Assembly (NCBI GenBank): GCA_009792885.1
Contig: WMCF01000018.1
Span: forward strand, 7,438,112-7,502,111
Length of the DNA stretch: 64,000 nt
Origin: Eremophila alpestris peregrina
Lineage: Eukaryota > Chordata > Aves > Passeriformes > Alaudidae
Reading direction: 5' to 3'
The notes under the pieces were generated by a model that had not been told where the DNA came from, did not search any database, and worked only from the letters and a program-made list of their open reading frames with translations. The translations under genes and the position numbers were made by a program. Positions 29,201 to 44,200 of the stretch are shown piece by piece; position 1 is the first letter of the stretch, and every line of letters starts with the position of its first letter.

Positions 29201-32200
29201 TATATCAGCAATCTCTTTGGAAACATCACATTAGAAAATCATTCACACATAACCATATTAACAGTCAGTTTGACTTTCAAAGATCAATCAACTCTTGCTG
29301 ATGAAGTGAATAATTCAATTTTTAAAATAATGATTTATGAAAATGATGTTTTCTTCTCCTTTAAGTGACTAGATCTAGTCATGTTGTCCTTCCACTCTTC
29401 CAGAAATGAACAATTTTGGACTCTACTCCAAAACATGACTGCATTATACAGGCAAGAGGCTTGCTGGCAGAATGTCCCAATTCTGTGGGGCCTTGCCTTA
29501 GCAGGCTGAAGAATACAACAGGGCTCTCTCAGACAGTAATAAAATGCACTATCACCCATGCCATAAAGACATGTAGAGAGAGCAATTTATTTTTGTCTCA
29601 CTGAAGTACAAATGGAACCATGTGGTTTGACTCTTCTTAAACCAACTTCCTTCATGCTCAATGAACTCCCAAACTAAGACACAAGTTCCACAACTACAGG
29701 AACACTGTAAATGCATTAACAGCGTTAATCACATCACTGAGAGTCCAGTCTAAGAACCCTTCTCAGGGATTCCCTATCTTGTCACAGTGGAAGTGCCCAT
29801 AAAGGAGTGACTTAGCAATGCTGACCAGACACACATGGAAGGCAAATTATATCCAAATACACACACTAATGAAAACTGGTAACAGATTCTTTACAAGCTA
29901 AGCATCAAAAATTATTAGGAGACAGAATATTTGCAGTTGCACAAAACCACTCCTTTTTGTTTTCATTATAGGCAATCAGAAAGCTAAATTTCAGTAAAAA
30001 AATTTATGATTCTATAATTTCAAACTTCCCTACATCAGTTGTGAGGACTGAATATTTTACTAAAAGAACAAATGCATGCATTTTGGAAGACATATTTATG
30101 ATATAAAAACCAATGAGATAGACATACAGTTTTTATTATGCCAAGGCAAGTAAAATAAATGTGCTACAGATAGGAGTAATTTTTTCTCATAGTGACTTCA
30201 ACATACAGTCCTTAGTAACAGGATTGGGTAATCAAGTCCACTGAATATTATATAGAAATATTTCAATAACCAATCACTGGAAGATGCTCCTTCTGCATTT
30301 TATACCAAGGAGGCTGGATCCAAGAGATTTATTTCAAAATATTTTTGTCTTCCCTTACGATCCGCAAGTTTTACAAACTCAAGCCACCATATCAAAAAGG
30401 CAAAATAATTTATTTTGGGCATTCCCAGAATAATAAAGTTGCTTTACAACTAGACATCATTTTGGTGTTAACTATCCAATTCATTAGCTTTTGGTATGTT
30501 TGCACAGGTGTCACTGACTGCACTTTAGCAAACAGTTTTGCTGACGATGGCAGGAGAGAAACAAAAGCCAGGCCACCATCTCTGCTAAGGTGTCTGAGAG
30601 CTGGCAGGATGAGAAGGTAATGCCAGTCTAGGATAATAATGGACATTAACATTTACAGAGAACAGTTCTGCAACACAATGAGCAACTTTTACACAACTCA
30701 AGCTTAGATCTGCCACAGTGTGTGTGTGCGTGTCCATGTGAGAGTGTTAAACAGGTGCTGGAATAAAACTTCTGTTAGGTGATACCCACCTACTCTCAAA
30801 ATCTGTGCTAAATAATTTAGTAAAATATTGAAATTATAAACAGAATTTCCAAAGAAATCAAGCAGTAATTTCTCAAGCCATGACCTCATTACAAGGACAA
30901 TATCCACCTAATGTATAGGTTAGTGCATGCAGCACTTTACTCATCGTGTCTGTGGTAAAGACAAAGATTTGATTAAACAACATGGGCTTCAGGTGCTCAA
31001 TTTTTGATTATTTCCCAGAACTTCTGGCTCCTAGTTACTCACCTTTTTGAACCATGTAGTGCAAAATTTGTTCAATTAATGATGTCACATAGCTGACATC
31101 TTGTAAAACAGGCAAATACGTATTCTCAGATGAAAATACCTCAAGCATTCTCATAGGAAGTGCAACATTCAGACTGTCATCATTGCAATTTTGCAGTAGC
31201 CTATAAATGAAATTAAAATTATTTAACAAGATATTTCTCATAATTCACCACATATTCATCTTAAAGTAACTTATTTCTATCTCCTTGGTTTCCAAGTGCT
31301 CTCAGTGGTTGAGCTACATCTTTTTGATGGCATTTTTATATTAATAACTCCTGATTTTAGGGTATCTATGAATATAGCATTCTACCTTTAAATCCTACTA
31401 AATTCTTGCCCTGAGTGCTTTGAAAATTTGGAGCTGTAGTGCACAAACTGGAAGAGAAGCAAAGAATAATACATGTTTTACCAGCATTTATCACTAACCA
31501 TATTACAATTGAAGCCATTGAAGGGCCAGAGCAACACAGGCTGGGAACAGGTGCTAGGGAACACCCTGTGCATAACTGACACAACACATCTTTGATTACA
31601 GAATGAAATATTACAAATACAACCAACCCCACCCTTTTAACAAGTTGCTTACATAACAGCTACCAGCAACCACAGAAATTGTGATAATTAAGAGCCTGTT
31701 TAGAATTCAAAGTATTTTTTAGTGTGAGATGTATGGGCTGATTTGCCCCAACAATGTCCTTTTTTTCCCCATCCATATTAAGAGCTGCATTTACAAAAAC
31801 ACAATTTCCACTGTAATAAAAATGTACAGTCCAACCCAGTGACACCACATCTGTGTCCCACTGCTCATGGACTTTAAAGCCCACCACTCAAGACTTCTTT
31901 AGTATCTGGTTTATCACTGTTTATCATACATACAGTTTACACACTTAGAAGAACACAAGCTTCAGTAACTTAAATGAAACAATTGTCTAAAACACAAGTA
32001 TTTGAAAGCTCTGCAGGCTGTAACTAGTCCCTATTACTGGTAAGAACAAATATATTGTTTTCTAATAACAGAATAACAATAGCTGCCACTGTTAAGTGAC
32101 CTTAACAGATTTACCTCCCTGTGATATTCTCACTACAAATAATATACTTAACATTGAAGCCAATAATGTAACTCCTTAATATGCCTTCAGTTCAAAATAA

Positions 32201-35200
32201 AGTGTGAGGAAAGCAGTATTAAATTACATTAGTTTTGAAGCAACATCTATCCAAATCATATCCTAACCAAAATCATAACCATAATCAAATCTAATCTATC
32301 CAAAGCACATCCTTGGAACATTAGTCTACTTCAGATAATAACATCTAAACACTTTCAGTTCCCAAGAAAACCTGCTTTTCACAAATATTGCAAATGGCAT
32401 CACTATACAAAAACAGTTTAGAACATACTCAGGCCTATCCTAAGGAGAGCATCCCTTAAGCACATGTTGAACTTGAAAGTCAACAGAGCTTAAGAACATT
32501 TGTTCTACATACGAACAGGTATCCTACACCATGGCCAACACATACTTCATATAAACAGTCCTCTACATAAAATTAATGTACATTTAATACTTCACTCGCT
32601 ACAAAAAGAAACAAGTAAGTGCCCAACATAATTTCTGAACACTTTTTACATAGTAGCACATTGAAAAAAAAAAAAGAACTTACCTGCAACACAGCCCCAA
32701 CAGTCTTTTTATTTGGAATAAGCAAGTAAGTCTGTCTGGACCATCCAATTGCTTAACAAACTGAGAACTCTGTTTAATTAAATTCTGACACATCCATACC
32801 TGCAACAAGACATGCACAATTCTATCATTTATGGCAACTCAGATAATTGCTCTTTTGGATACCTTTGGAGGACTGAAAAAACACAAATTCAGACTGAATC
32901 ATATTCAGTTGAGAAAAAAAAAAGTTGTTACTCCTTATAAACTCCACGGCCTCTAGTACTAAACTTTCAAAGTTGAGACTGAGTTACACCATCTGGTAAT
33001 TTTTTGTTTTTAAACAGCCATAATTCTTTAATGTCCATTATTAACAGCCAGTATGAATCACACTTACTCATACATTTGGGAAACTGGCAGTGACTTTGCA
33101 ATTGATTTGCCAGCAATATTGAACAGTGAGAAAAACAATATCACCCAAACACCTTGGGAATAACCATGGGGCTGAGTAGAAACAGTGTCTAAAAATTAAA
33201 ATCCTAATAGAAGTATATTATTTTGAAAAATTTACTGTGAATAACACACACAGAATTTTTTAAGGCTTCATTTCACACACTATGTATGTGTGTGGGCACA
33301 GGCACTTGTAAAATCTAATTTTAACTTATTGTGACTAAATGAAAAACAGCAGAGTGCAATGAAAAGTGCACTTTCAAGTGAAAGCCTACTTTACAAGTGC
33401 ATGAAATGCAAGTCCCACAGATCAAATTATGTAAGAGTCCTCACCAAACGCTTTGAATCCTCATTCTGTCTGTAGAAAAAGAGCAACTGGCGAACTAAAA
33501 GAGTCAAATTTGCTCCATTAGCAGTGGAAAAGGTTCCTCCAGACTGGGCCACATTAGCACAGCGATCAAATTCACTTCTTTGGATAGAGTACTAAAAACA
33601 AAACATGCATCAATGTATCAGTCATGGCTATGATTTAAAACAGAGGTGCAAAATTGCAGCTCCCCATCCAGTGAGGCTGGAAAGCAGTGAAACAGATCCA
33701 ACACATATTTGTTAAAGATCAAAACACATCCATGATATCATGGCTGAACTCCATTCTGCAACTCAAAGTACAGTTTCAACAAATCTGTAGCTTACCAAGC
33801 ATTATCACATCAAACATTTTAGTCCAGTTCACTCAAATTAATGAATTTAAACAAAATACTTTCTTAGAAGAATCTACCCAACAGCAATTTAGAACAACTT
33901 TTTGACTCAAACTACCACCTTAGCCTTACTGTAAAAAATAAAATTAAAAGCTCCACATATGTGTGAATGTTCTTAATACCTATAGGTTTTTATCCAATTT
34001 ATCAGCTAAAAAAACCATTGCAGGATCCCACTCAGGTCCAGCCACATCCATGCTTTGCAGAATATACATCTGTTTAATAAAATACTGAGTTTGAAATGAA
34101 AAAGTCAAGGCGGAAAAAAGAATTTCCGCTTTCTCAAATAGTCAAAATGATTTTTCAATGAAATTATTTATTACTAGAAAGTCTCATTTTCAGCAAAACT
34201 ATTTAGCATCTTTCTAATTAAACAGCCAGGTACTGACTTGATGTTTTCTGTCTCTGTACCCTCTCACAAAGGACTGGATTATTATTGCATTTTTCAGCCT
34301 CCGCCTTTCTTCCTGTAAAACAAAGCAAGAAAACTGAAATCAACACCACAGCACTGACTCTAATTTCTACCATTTTATCAAATACATTTGTATTCAATGT
34401 GGCCTTTTAATGAAAACTAAGTAGTAATCATTAATTAAAAAAAATATTTTAATGTTTGTAGCCAGTACACATAAATCAGTGAGAATGCTTTTTGTGTTTT
34501 TAAATGCAATTTTACCATTAAATATTGCAAAAGAATCTTTAATATTCAGTAAGTATGTAAAACAACAAAAATCAACATAAATATTTTATTACTTTGCATC
34601 ACTTTACTGTTAATTAGACAAAGTCTTAATTTTGAAAAATGTTGAAGGTTAATCAAATTCAATGACATCATTCCTCTTTCTGCACAGAGCAGCAAACACT
34701 GACAACCCACTTATTTGTTTTCACTCAAATCATATAAAAGCATTATGATGCTGGCACAGTTTAGATGTGGGGAATCAAAAAGAATCAGTTATTTGGAGAC
34801 AGTACCTCTGTCAAAAGGAAAACGAGGCTTAAAGCTCATTGTGGCCCAGGAGCAAAATATAAAAATTCATAAAAATCCTTAGTGTCTTTTCCAAACCAGA
34901 CATATCTGGTGAATCCTTTTATGACATCTTCCTCAGTAGGTGAAAAGAGTAGCAGAAGTCACCCCTTTCCAATGGCTCTGAAAGCCAGCTTGCTTGAGAT
35001 GCTATGGAAAGAGCTCTGGGAAGGTTTCCTGACATATCCCTGGGCATATCCCATTACATTAAATATCTCTGGGAAGTGGCTACTGTAATTATATTTCTAA
35101 CAACATCCATATGGTTCCTTAGGGACTAAAAGAGGGGAAATAAAGAGTTGTTCATGAACCCAGAGCTACAAAGTGGTTGAAGGAAAAGTACAAGGATCAA

Positions 35201-38200
35201 GAAGCCTGCTTTAAAAAGAGAAATTTTAACCTAATCAATCCTTAAACTATATTGAACCTATAATTCTGAGGGTCACCAGGCAAAACAAAACACCAAAATG
35301 TTTTAATAAATTTCATTAAAATACTTTTGGAAAGTTCACATAAACTTTCAAGTCCCAAAACCTTTATTTCCAATTTATTGTCCTATAAAGACACATCCAA
35401 CTTAAAAGCACAACCTGAAGTGACCGAAGAGAACACCAGACAAAATTGCTATTCAAGGCCTATTTCACTTTTCCTGGAAAACCCTGGTTCTTAAAGCAAC
35501 TACTCTGAATAAGAAGATTCTTGAAGAATCTAACTGCCTCTAAATCATGGACCAAAATCAAAATTTTGATAGGCCAAAGGGTACTTCTGTCTCCAAAGTA
35601 CTGACAGTAAAAGTGCAATCAGAAGAGAGTTTCAGAGAGGTGGTGTCTCTTCATAACCATAATGTAAGGCTCAACTAAAACACAGATAACTTCTTTCTAG
35701 GTACTGGTTTTATCTCAGAACACATAATTATCAATTAGAGACTCCTAATTGCAAAGGTTTTAAGTCTGAGGTCACTGCTAAGATTCTGCTACAGGCAGTT
35801 TTTTAAATCATAGCTGATTTTACTCTCAGAGGAGTCATTCATTTAGTGAAAATGTGCTCCATGCCACAGCAAATCACTGTGTGCACATGTGCACCTCCAC
35901 TGGAATGAGTGAATGAGCTCTGCAAAGGACAGAGACAAGCACCTGAATGGGTTTATGGACCACAAAGAAGAATTCTGACATATAGTGCTAAAGACTCATT
36001 GATCATAAAGCTGATTCATAACATGGAATGCTGAACAAATGGGTGAAATCCTGGTTCTTTCATACTTGAACTTAGTCCATAACTACACACCCATGTTAGA
36101 GAGAAGAAAAAGCAGTAACTGTCCACAGAAACACAGGAGCCACTGCAGAATTTGTGTTTAATCTAGCATGGGTCAAACACACCTTCAAGGGCCAAAGAGC
36201 TGTTTTCTTCATGAGTATAAAACCTGCATAGCTTTATTTTTAAATCAGTATTTAACACCAAAGTTTTTCAACTTATATGGGAGGGGTGGGGGGAAAATGA
36301 CAAAATTAACATATTGACTTAAATTCCACACTGCTAAATTTTGGGTTTCAGTGCCCATTCCTCCTTTGCATTATTTCAGACTGAATTTTCCAGAGCAGTA
36401 AGCTTCCAACACAAACCAGTATTAAGGTTGCTTAAAGCCTCACACATCAGCTTCTCACTGCTTCTTAATTATCAGGTGATTTCAAAGCACTTGAGCATTT
36501 TTCAAAGCATTCAAGAATTACTGTTCTGATTTTACCTTCACAGAACTGAGGCATGCACTGGTGAAGTACTAAAGGTCAGCCAAGAAACCACAGCAGAACC
36601 AGGAGCAGAGATTAGCCCATAGTAGATTATGGACAAGGTAAAATTTGCAATTTACTTGACAAATCACATGTTTTCTCAAAAAAGACTAGATCCAAGAAAC
36701 ACCAAAATAAAAAGAAAATTCACACCCAGTCCATGCTTATCTTCTTTTGAGATGAAAAGCATTTCTAAGAAACATCCTAAAGCACTCAAATTGCTTTGTC
36801 AATTCAAGCATACTTTAAACCTATGCAGAACTTGCAAACTGAAAGAAAACATTGCAGAACGAAGTACCACTGCAGCAGAAGTACTTTGCACTGTAAATGT
36901 AACACCCAAGAAAAATCCAGTGGGCAGGCAAACGCTTACAGGCTACTTTACCTCTCGTTTTCTCCTTTCTTCCTGAGTACGATGAAGGAGAGAAGCCTTT
37001 TCTTCCTATAAGACACAAATAAAGATACTACTGCATTTTCATTCAAACGTGCTTCAACCCTGTTCAGAATACCCACTTCAGACTTCACTTCAGGGATGAC
37101 TTCAAATGCATAAACATCAAGTAAAACACAGAGGAAAAGCAGGTGTTAATCGTTGTCTGAACTCATAAATGCTCTCCCAAAAGAACAGCGATGGAGGGAA
37201 TTTATGTCTCTATGAAAAGGGACCAGCAAAGAGCAGCAAACTGTACCTACCCCTGTCCATGTCTGTGTTCTCAGCATCCCAACTACCCTGGCAAACATCA
37301 CCTACTTACAAACGGCAGAGCTGGAGCACAATAAGGTCCCAGTCCCACCAGATCACACAAGAAGTCTGAGTGTTTCCTTGCCTGCAGGTACATAAATCCC
37401 TGGCCCAGGTGCTCACAGCAAGCTGTGGCACGTTCAGAGCAATTACATCCTGTTCCAAAGCCCCACACTTTTGTTTAACTTGCAAAAAAGCAAAAAGCTC
37501 TTGTATTTACTTATCCTTTTTCTCAAAGCTTGTCCAGAAAAGATGTCAAGAGAGCCACAGCATAAATGGCAGGAATTTTTTCTTTCAAAATTTTGAACTC
37601 TTCACCCAAATTAAGGCTATGCATCAAAACTTTCAGGACAGTGATCTCACCAACAGAGAAAAAGACAAGAATACTAAAGTATTCATGAGACCTCAAAACC
37701 CAGTATTATTACAACAGAAAAACCATGCATTAGCTTTTAAACCACACTCTTATATGAGTACTCATAGATCACAATATAAAAACAAAGCATTATTTGCAAG
37801 AGTCTCTTACTGGATGGCTCTGGGTAATTTCCAAGGAAACACATAAAATAATTCTATTTTGATGTACAGTATTCAGTTTCCACTGCAGGAATCAGCTGAA
37901 AGCATCATGAACCTTCCCAAATCCAGTCTAAAACACACAGCAGATTTAAGGAAACTATTTTCATTTTTTGACACTACAACACATATGACAACTTCATTTT
38001 TCTCCACGAGCCCCTATTAGCCCAGAGAAGAAATTAAAAAACACTCAGGCTGAAAATGTACTGTATTTTTATACAGAAAAATCAATTTGAAGTTGGCAAA
38101 CAAATGTTTATAAAATATTTAACTACAGCTGGAACACTTTCAATGTTTATCAGCAGATACAAAAAATGAGAGCAAAACTCTTCTTTTTTGATGATACAGA

Positions 38201-41200
38201 GAAAGCAAAGTCATGATTCTTAGTTTCTTTAGGATAGAAAATACTCTAACACAGACCACCAAGAGAATGAAAAAGAAAAAAAATCCCACAAGAAGGTTAA
38301 CCATCTTTCCTTTAAAGACAGTATTTATGGCCAAAGACACCACTAACTACAGCTATGGCCCTCTAAAGACAGGGTTTGTTCCATGTGCTAAACACAGTAC
38401 AGACAAATGGAGGGAAATCCATACATGAGGATGACGTATCTCCATTCAAGCAGTACAGGAAGACACACACAAAGACAGAACAAGGTGCTAAATTAATAAC
38501 CAACAAATGGCTTAAAGTTTCAGGACTTTTTCTACAGCTGAAACCTGATGCATTAAAGAAGTGGGTGAAATGTCCCAGTTTAGAAGTGACTGTTCTGCAG
38601 ACAGCACCACGTAAAGTGCATTTCTGCTTAGAAACAACGGTTTGTAATTTGTCCTTACACTTCAGAGAGAACTGAAAGAAAAAGCAGAACAAAATACAGG
38701 AAAGGGAAAACAAATTGCTATGTATGAATAGAAGAGATTTTTTTCATGGCATGAAAAAATGCAAATAAAGACAGAAAATACAAATTAACAGTAGATAAAG
38801 GAAAACAAGTGGCCAGAAAGTTTACCAGAAACAATTAATTTTAAGTCATTTGAAGAGGGAGGGAGATACAGGGCAGCCCATGATGAAGAACTGTGTCTCT
38901 TTGTAGCAATCAGTCTTTAATCCAATCCACTCTTACAGTAACAAAAGTTTTTAGTCAGCCAAATACTTGCTTTGAGTACTTGTAAAAAAACCCACCAACT
39001 TGTTAAAGTATAAATTAAATAAAAGAACTGTCCTAAGACAATAAAATATTCAGGTAAGTACATCCCACCTTTAACTAATTATTATGTGTAAAATAATACT
39101 GTTACTCATGTTCACAAGATATACACACATCATAACTATGACTAAAGAACACAAATTAAAGAAAAATATATCCCCTTAAAGAGTTATTAAACCAAGCTGT
39201 CTCTTCAGAAATTAAAAAGTAACCATGCATGTGCAAAAGAAAACAAACCTGCAGCAGGAAAGAGATGGAAAGAACCAAGAAAGCATCTTCTTCCAGTACA
39301 AAGGGCATTCTATCAAAATCATTTCTTAACGAGAGGTAACTGCAGCCACCTCTGAAATCCCCCCTGAAGTGGCCCTGGACAAGCAGCACTGTGAAAAGGA
39401 GCCAGAGTCGGTAGGTGTTGTTCTGTGGCTGGCTGTGAATGACAGCAGCGTTACTGAAGTGCCACACGTTTGACAACTCCCACCCAGAGTCTCCTGACTG
39501 CTGCCAACGACACTTCCAGCACCTCTCTCTCCTGCTGCTGCCAGCCAGAGGCCTCACAGGAGGACAGGGCCTGACAGGAACCCCAAAGCTCACCCCTGGC
39601 TCACTCCTGCTCCCCACCCCGCCTTGATCCTGTGTTGGCACCGGCTTTCCCCACCTGCCAGACAGGCACAGGTCAGCTGCTGAGTCTTCCTTAAGGGAGA
39701 ACAAAGCATGAGCTTGTCCTGACTCTGTCACCCCGAACTCCAAAGGAGTGAAAAGCCATTCCCTAAATCACAGCCCTGACTTTTTATGGCATGGTCTTCT
39801 TCCTTCAGGGCTCACCCTCCCAAGTGCAGAACAGGGAATATGCCATCCCTGAGTTTTCATGTAGGAGACATCTGGCAGAGCCTTTCCTGCCTGATGCTTT
39901 CTCCAACAGAGAAAAGACAACCAACCTTCTGCTCCACCACGTGAGCTGCAGCACCATGAAAAACCCAATGTGAGAAGTTTTCTGTGAGGCACAGCACAAA
40001 GAAACAAGAAAGCTGAGAAAGCTTATGTGACAGCAAAACACAGCCACACTCCAGACAGTGACTCAAAGGGTAAGACAGAAGGAGGAAAGAGGTGAAAACA
40101 GGGAAGCAGAAGGAGGACAGTAGACAGAAAGGAAAACGTGTGTCTGCCACCAGAGAAATGCTGAGTAACATCTGAAATGTTGATTGGTACGTGGGGATAA
40201 CAAATACTTCCTGTACTGTGCTATTCACCACAGCAGAGTTCCTGGAGGCAGAACTACTGTAAGGCAGCTGAGAACTCCCCATCTGGGAGTGGAACCATGT
40301 CAGTGTCAGTGCTCCAAAAAACAGCAGCTCAATCCACAATGGAAAAAAAAAATTGAATTAAAGTTGTTGCATTATCCTTGTTTTGCTGAAATACACTTTT
40401 TGGTTGCATAAGTATGTTTGCAGGACTCCCAGCTTTCACATATCCTAGACAAAGACTGAATAAGGTACACACATACAGAAACTATTATTCTTTTCCTTCT
40501 GCATTTGAACACTTTATCTTGAGAGAAATAAACTTTCAGCCCTCTTGGCTCAAAATCCAGATTCAGAAAAACAAAATGTATACATAATTAAATCCTTTTC
40601 AACACTTTTAGTACTTGTTGACTCTTAAAATTTGAAGTCAAACACTCCTGAACAGCTATGTTAATCAAGCTATCTTATAGCAAATAAATTTAAAACCTAA
40701 ATATGCCGAGATGCAAAGATGAAACTGATAATTTATTTTCAGCCACTAGCTAAACACTGATTTTTAAAAAAAATAAAATACTGAAGCAAAAAAATTAATA
40801 TTATTAATAAATGCTTGCTGCTTCTTTACAAATGAAAAGGGTTTCTTTTGCTTAGTAGCTAAGAATGCTTTGTATTTCACATTACAAGAGGTCATGCAAA
40901 GTACAAGGCATGACTTTATGAAATTTTCTTTGTAAAACAAATAAGCACTTGATCTTTCTTATTTTTGTAGACAATTATAAAAACTTGTATGGTTTTCATC
41001 TACAATATCTGGGAACTCAAATCTTTTTTTCTTTCCTTAAAATGAGGAACATGACTTTACAGCTGAATTTAATTTGAACCACATAAAAATCAGTAACAAC
41101 TCCCAAAACAAATGAAGTGACCTAAGCAATTTATAGAATAAAATTCCTTTCAACACAAGTATTCAGTAACTCCAGCAAATAAATGGAAAATCTTCTAACA

Positions 41201-44200
41201 TTTCTTTTTACAGAACAAATGTGGCCACGGGGAGGTATCCCCCACCTTCTCAACAATGTTTCTATTTCCCAACATTATTTCAGACAAGATGAACTCCAAT
41301 TGGGTTTTTTCAATCTGAAGAGTAAAAGAAATTTGCAGTTTAAAAGGTTTACAATGTCTTGAACTGAACCTCAACAATTTAAATTCCATTGAACATGTCT
41401 GAGTATGTTCAGCAACAAATACTAAAATATTGAAATACTCTGCTTTTAACCAGTTTGTGATTCTTGTAAATAATGATGTAAATAATCAGAGATATGTTTA
41501 TATGTAGAGCAGAGAATCTTGCAGAAGAAGGAGTTTGAACTTGGCCCAGCAAAGCCTGGCCTCACTGCAGTCAATGTCTCAGTGCTTGCTAGAAAACACC
41601 TCAGCATTTTAGCTGAAATTCACTGTGGGATGCTGGGAGCATCTGGAACCTTTTCTATCATAGTACCCACAAAACCACACATGGGGGAACCAAAATTTGA
41701 TTGGAGGCTCCAGAGGCCAACTGAAATGCAAGAAAGTTGCTTTTACATTTATGCTCAGCTTGTCTCTGTTACGATTTTTAAGATGTATAGTGTACAGAGA
41801 GCTGTGGGTGAGCCATTTCTAATGCAAGGGTGTCCCTGCCCATGACAGGAGGGTTGGAACTGGGTCACCTTTAAGGTCCCTTCCAACCCCAACCATTCTA
41901 TGACTCATCATTTTCTCCAGAACAAGCAGGGAAAATGTAGTTATAAAAGCAGAAATTTTTTGGTTTGAATCTAAAAAAATAGCACATAACTGAAAATAAC
42001 AGCTCAATCACTGCTGTCAGCTAACTACAACTCATCTTTTGTAGCTTGCTTTCAAATGAGAAGAATTGCAAATGTTACAGAGAGAGGAAAAAAATGCCTA
42101 AGAATCAAGGATGCATTAACTGTGTAGTTTCTTACTGACAGGCAGTCATTATTTTACAACATGATGGTCTCCTCATACTTCCATGCCACAGATCTGAAAT
42201 TCCAAGAGTATTTCAAGACTTAGACTGTGACACTGCAGGATTCTGGATAAAACAGCTGACTCAGAATAAGGAATGTACCTGCACACAGAGCAGTGCCACG
42301 TGCCTGACAGGACAAACATCTTAGGGGGCAAAGCACCACAATTCCTTCCCACCATTCAAAAATAAACACTCAATTTGTAACTCTAATTTAGAATTCCCAT
42401 ACTGTAAATCCTTAGCATCATTTAACTTCCATTGTGGCATGGTGTAGGGTCAAATAAGTTGTAATAAAATACAAATTATTCCTTCCTAGAATTATTAATG
42501 ATTTTCCTCACTCAGTCAGTAAGAGAGAAACAAAACTGGTTTTTAATTGTCCCATCAATGCTTATATCCTACAGGCATCTACCACAACAATCAATCCCAA
42601 CATGGGCAGATCTCTCCATACACTGGCAATTTTACAGCCTAATGTTTGAAAAATTTTGATTTTAATTCCACAAGAAGTTATTTCATATGTAGAATACAGA
42701 CAACAAAGAGCAAACAAGGTGCTTCTGGAGTTCTACCTCTGCACTTCAGCTGAAAGCAGAGGGAAATATAAACAAGAATCTAATGTTTAATGTCATGCTA
42801 CTAATTTAAGAAAGCAAATCAGTAACTACTAAATTAAAATATAAACAAACTTTGTAAATTGAAGATCTCTGATTAGTGAGATTGTCTGTATCAAAAGAAA
42901 TTACTGAGACTTTTAAAAATACAGATGGAGTCATCAATATTTGCTCATTAGTAAGCTTCTATGTCTTCCACAAAAAAAGCTAAAGATCAAAAAGAACCCC
43001 AAAGTCAATAAAGCTGTTTTCACTTTCACAATCATGCTAACTCATCTGTATGACAAATTCTGAAAAAGGAGGGGCTTTTTAAAATCATCTCATAATGCAT
43101 TATAATTTAAAAATACTCTATTTTAAACAATCTTGGGATTTGTAAAAGCATGGTTTAGATAGCTCAAGTGATATTGTACATTTGACTTAATATTCTATTA
43201 CCCATTTTTCCTATTAGACTCCCAAGCTGTCATTCATACATTTCACAACATAATCAAACAATGTGGAGCTACAGAGCCCCTTGCACATCCCAGCACTGGC
43301 CTGGGGATCCCCTGCATGGATGCACTGAAGCATTGCTATCTAAGCTTTTTCTCAGTACTACTGAAATTATTGAAGTAACCCGGGGCCTGAGTGTCCCAAC
43401 TCAGGCTGACGTGGTGAAACCAATGTTGTGCTGAGTTCAGCCTCATGCTACAATCAGTGGAAGCTGCCAGCTGTCCCCAGAAGGCCTGGTGACACTCCAC
43501 CAAGCAGAAATATGTTCACTGCACGGGGCATGGGCTGGGGAACAGCCAGGTCAAGGCACCATCTGCTCCAATCCCCTGCACAGTTGGGTTGGGTGAGGCC
43601 AATGTGAGCTGCAGCCCAAGCCAACTCCTCGTGCACAGCTCTGCATTTGCTGCCTACCACAGCACAGACTCTGCAGCCACATCTTCCAGGCAACAGTTCC
43701 TGTCCTGTACAAAACATCCATGAGTAATTCAAGATGTTCCCATATTGAACTCCAGTAACGGCATTCATTTTTGGAGGCTGCTTTACTTAAGAAGCACAAA
43801 AATATGGTTTGGCAGTTACAAGTAAACTAAGTTTGAAAATTTCTTTTGAAGAGACTCGTAAAGCAAAGAACCACGTTTTAAGATTATAAACTACCCGAAA
43901 ATAAAAATAAATAAATGAAACCCTCTAAAATTAGCTTATCATACTGTAAATAAAGTCCTGTATCAACACCCTCAAACATGTACAACAGGGCAAACAGTCC
44001 AGATGAATCAGCAGATTCTTGAAAGCAGGTATGGAAGGAGAAGTCCAAGCACTGACAATAGCACTGACATTTTTGCACTTTTGTACAATGCATTACTATA
44101 ATGCTACAATAATACTCTAAAAGGATCAGTCACTAAGGTAGTAATCTTGAGAACATTAATTTGACTAGAACAAAACCAAGAGATGCTTGATATGGGTGGA

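Noticed and set aside
37370..37846. 158-codon plus-strand frame in intron 1
   Set aside because: Antisense to UBE3C, no recognisable domain, amino-acid composition typical of translated AT-rich intron.
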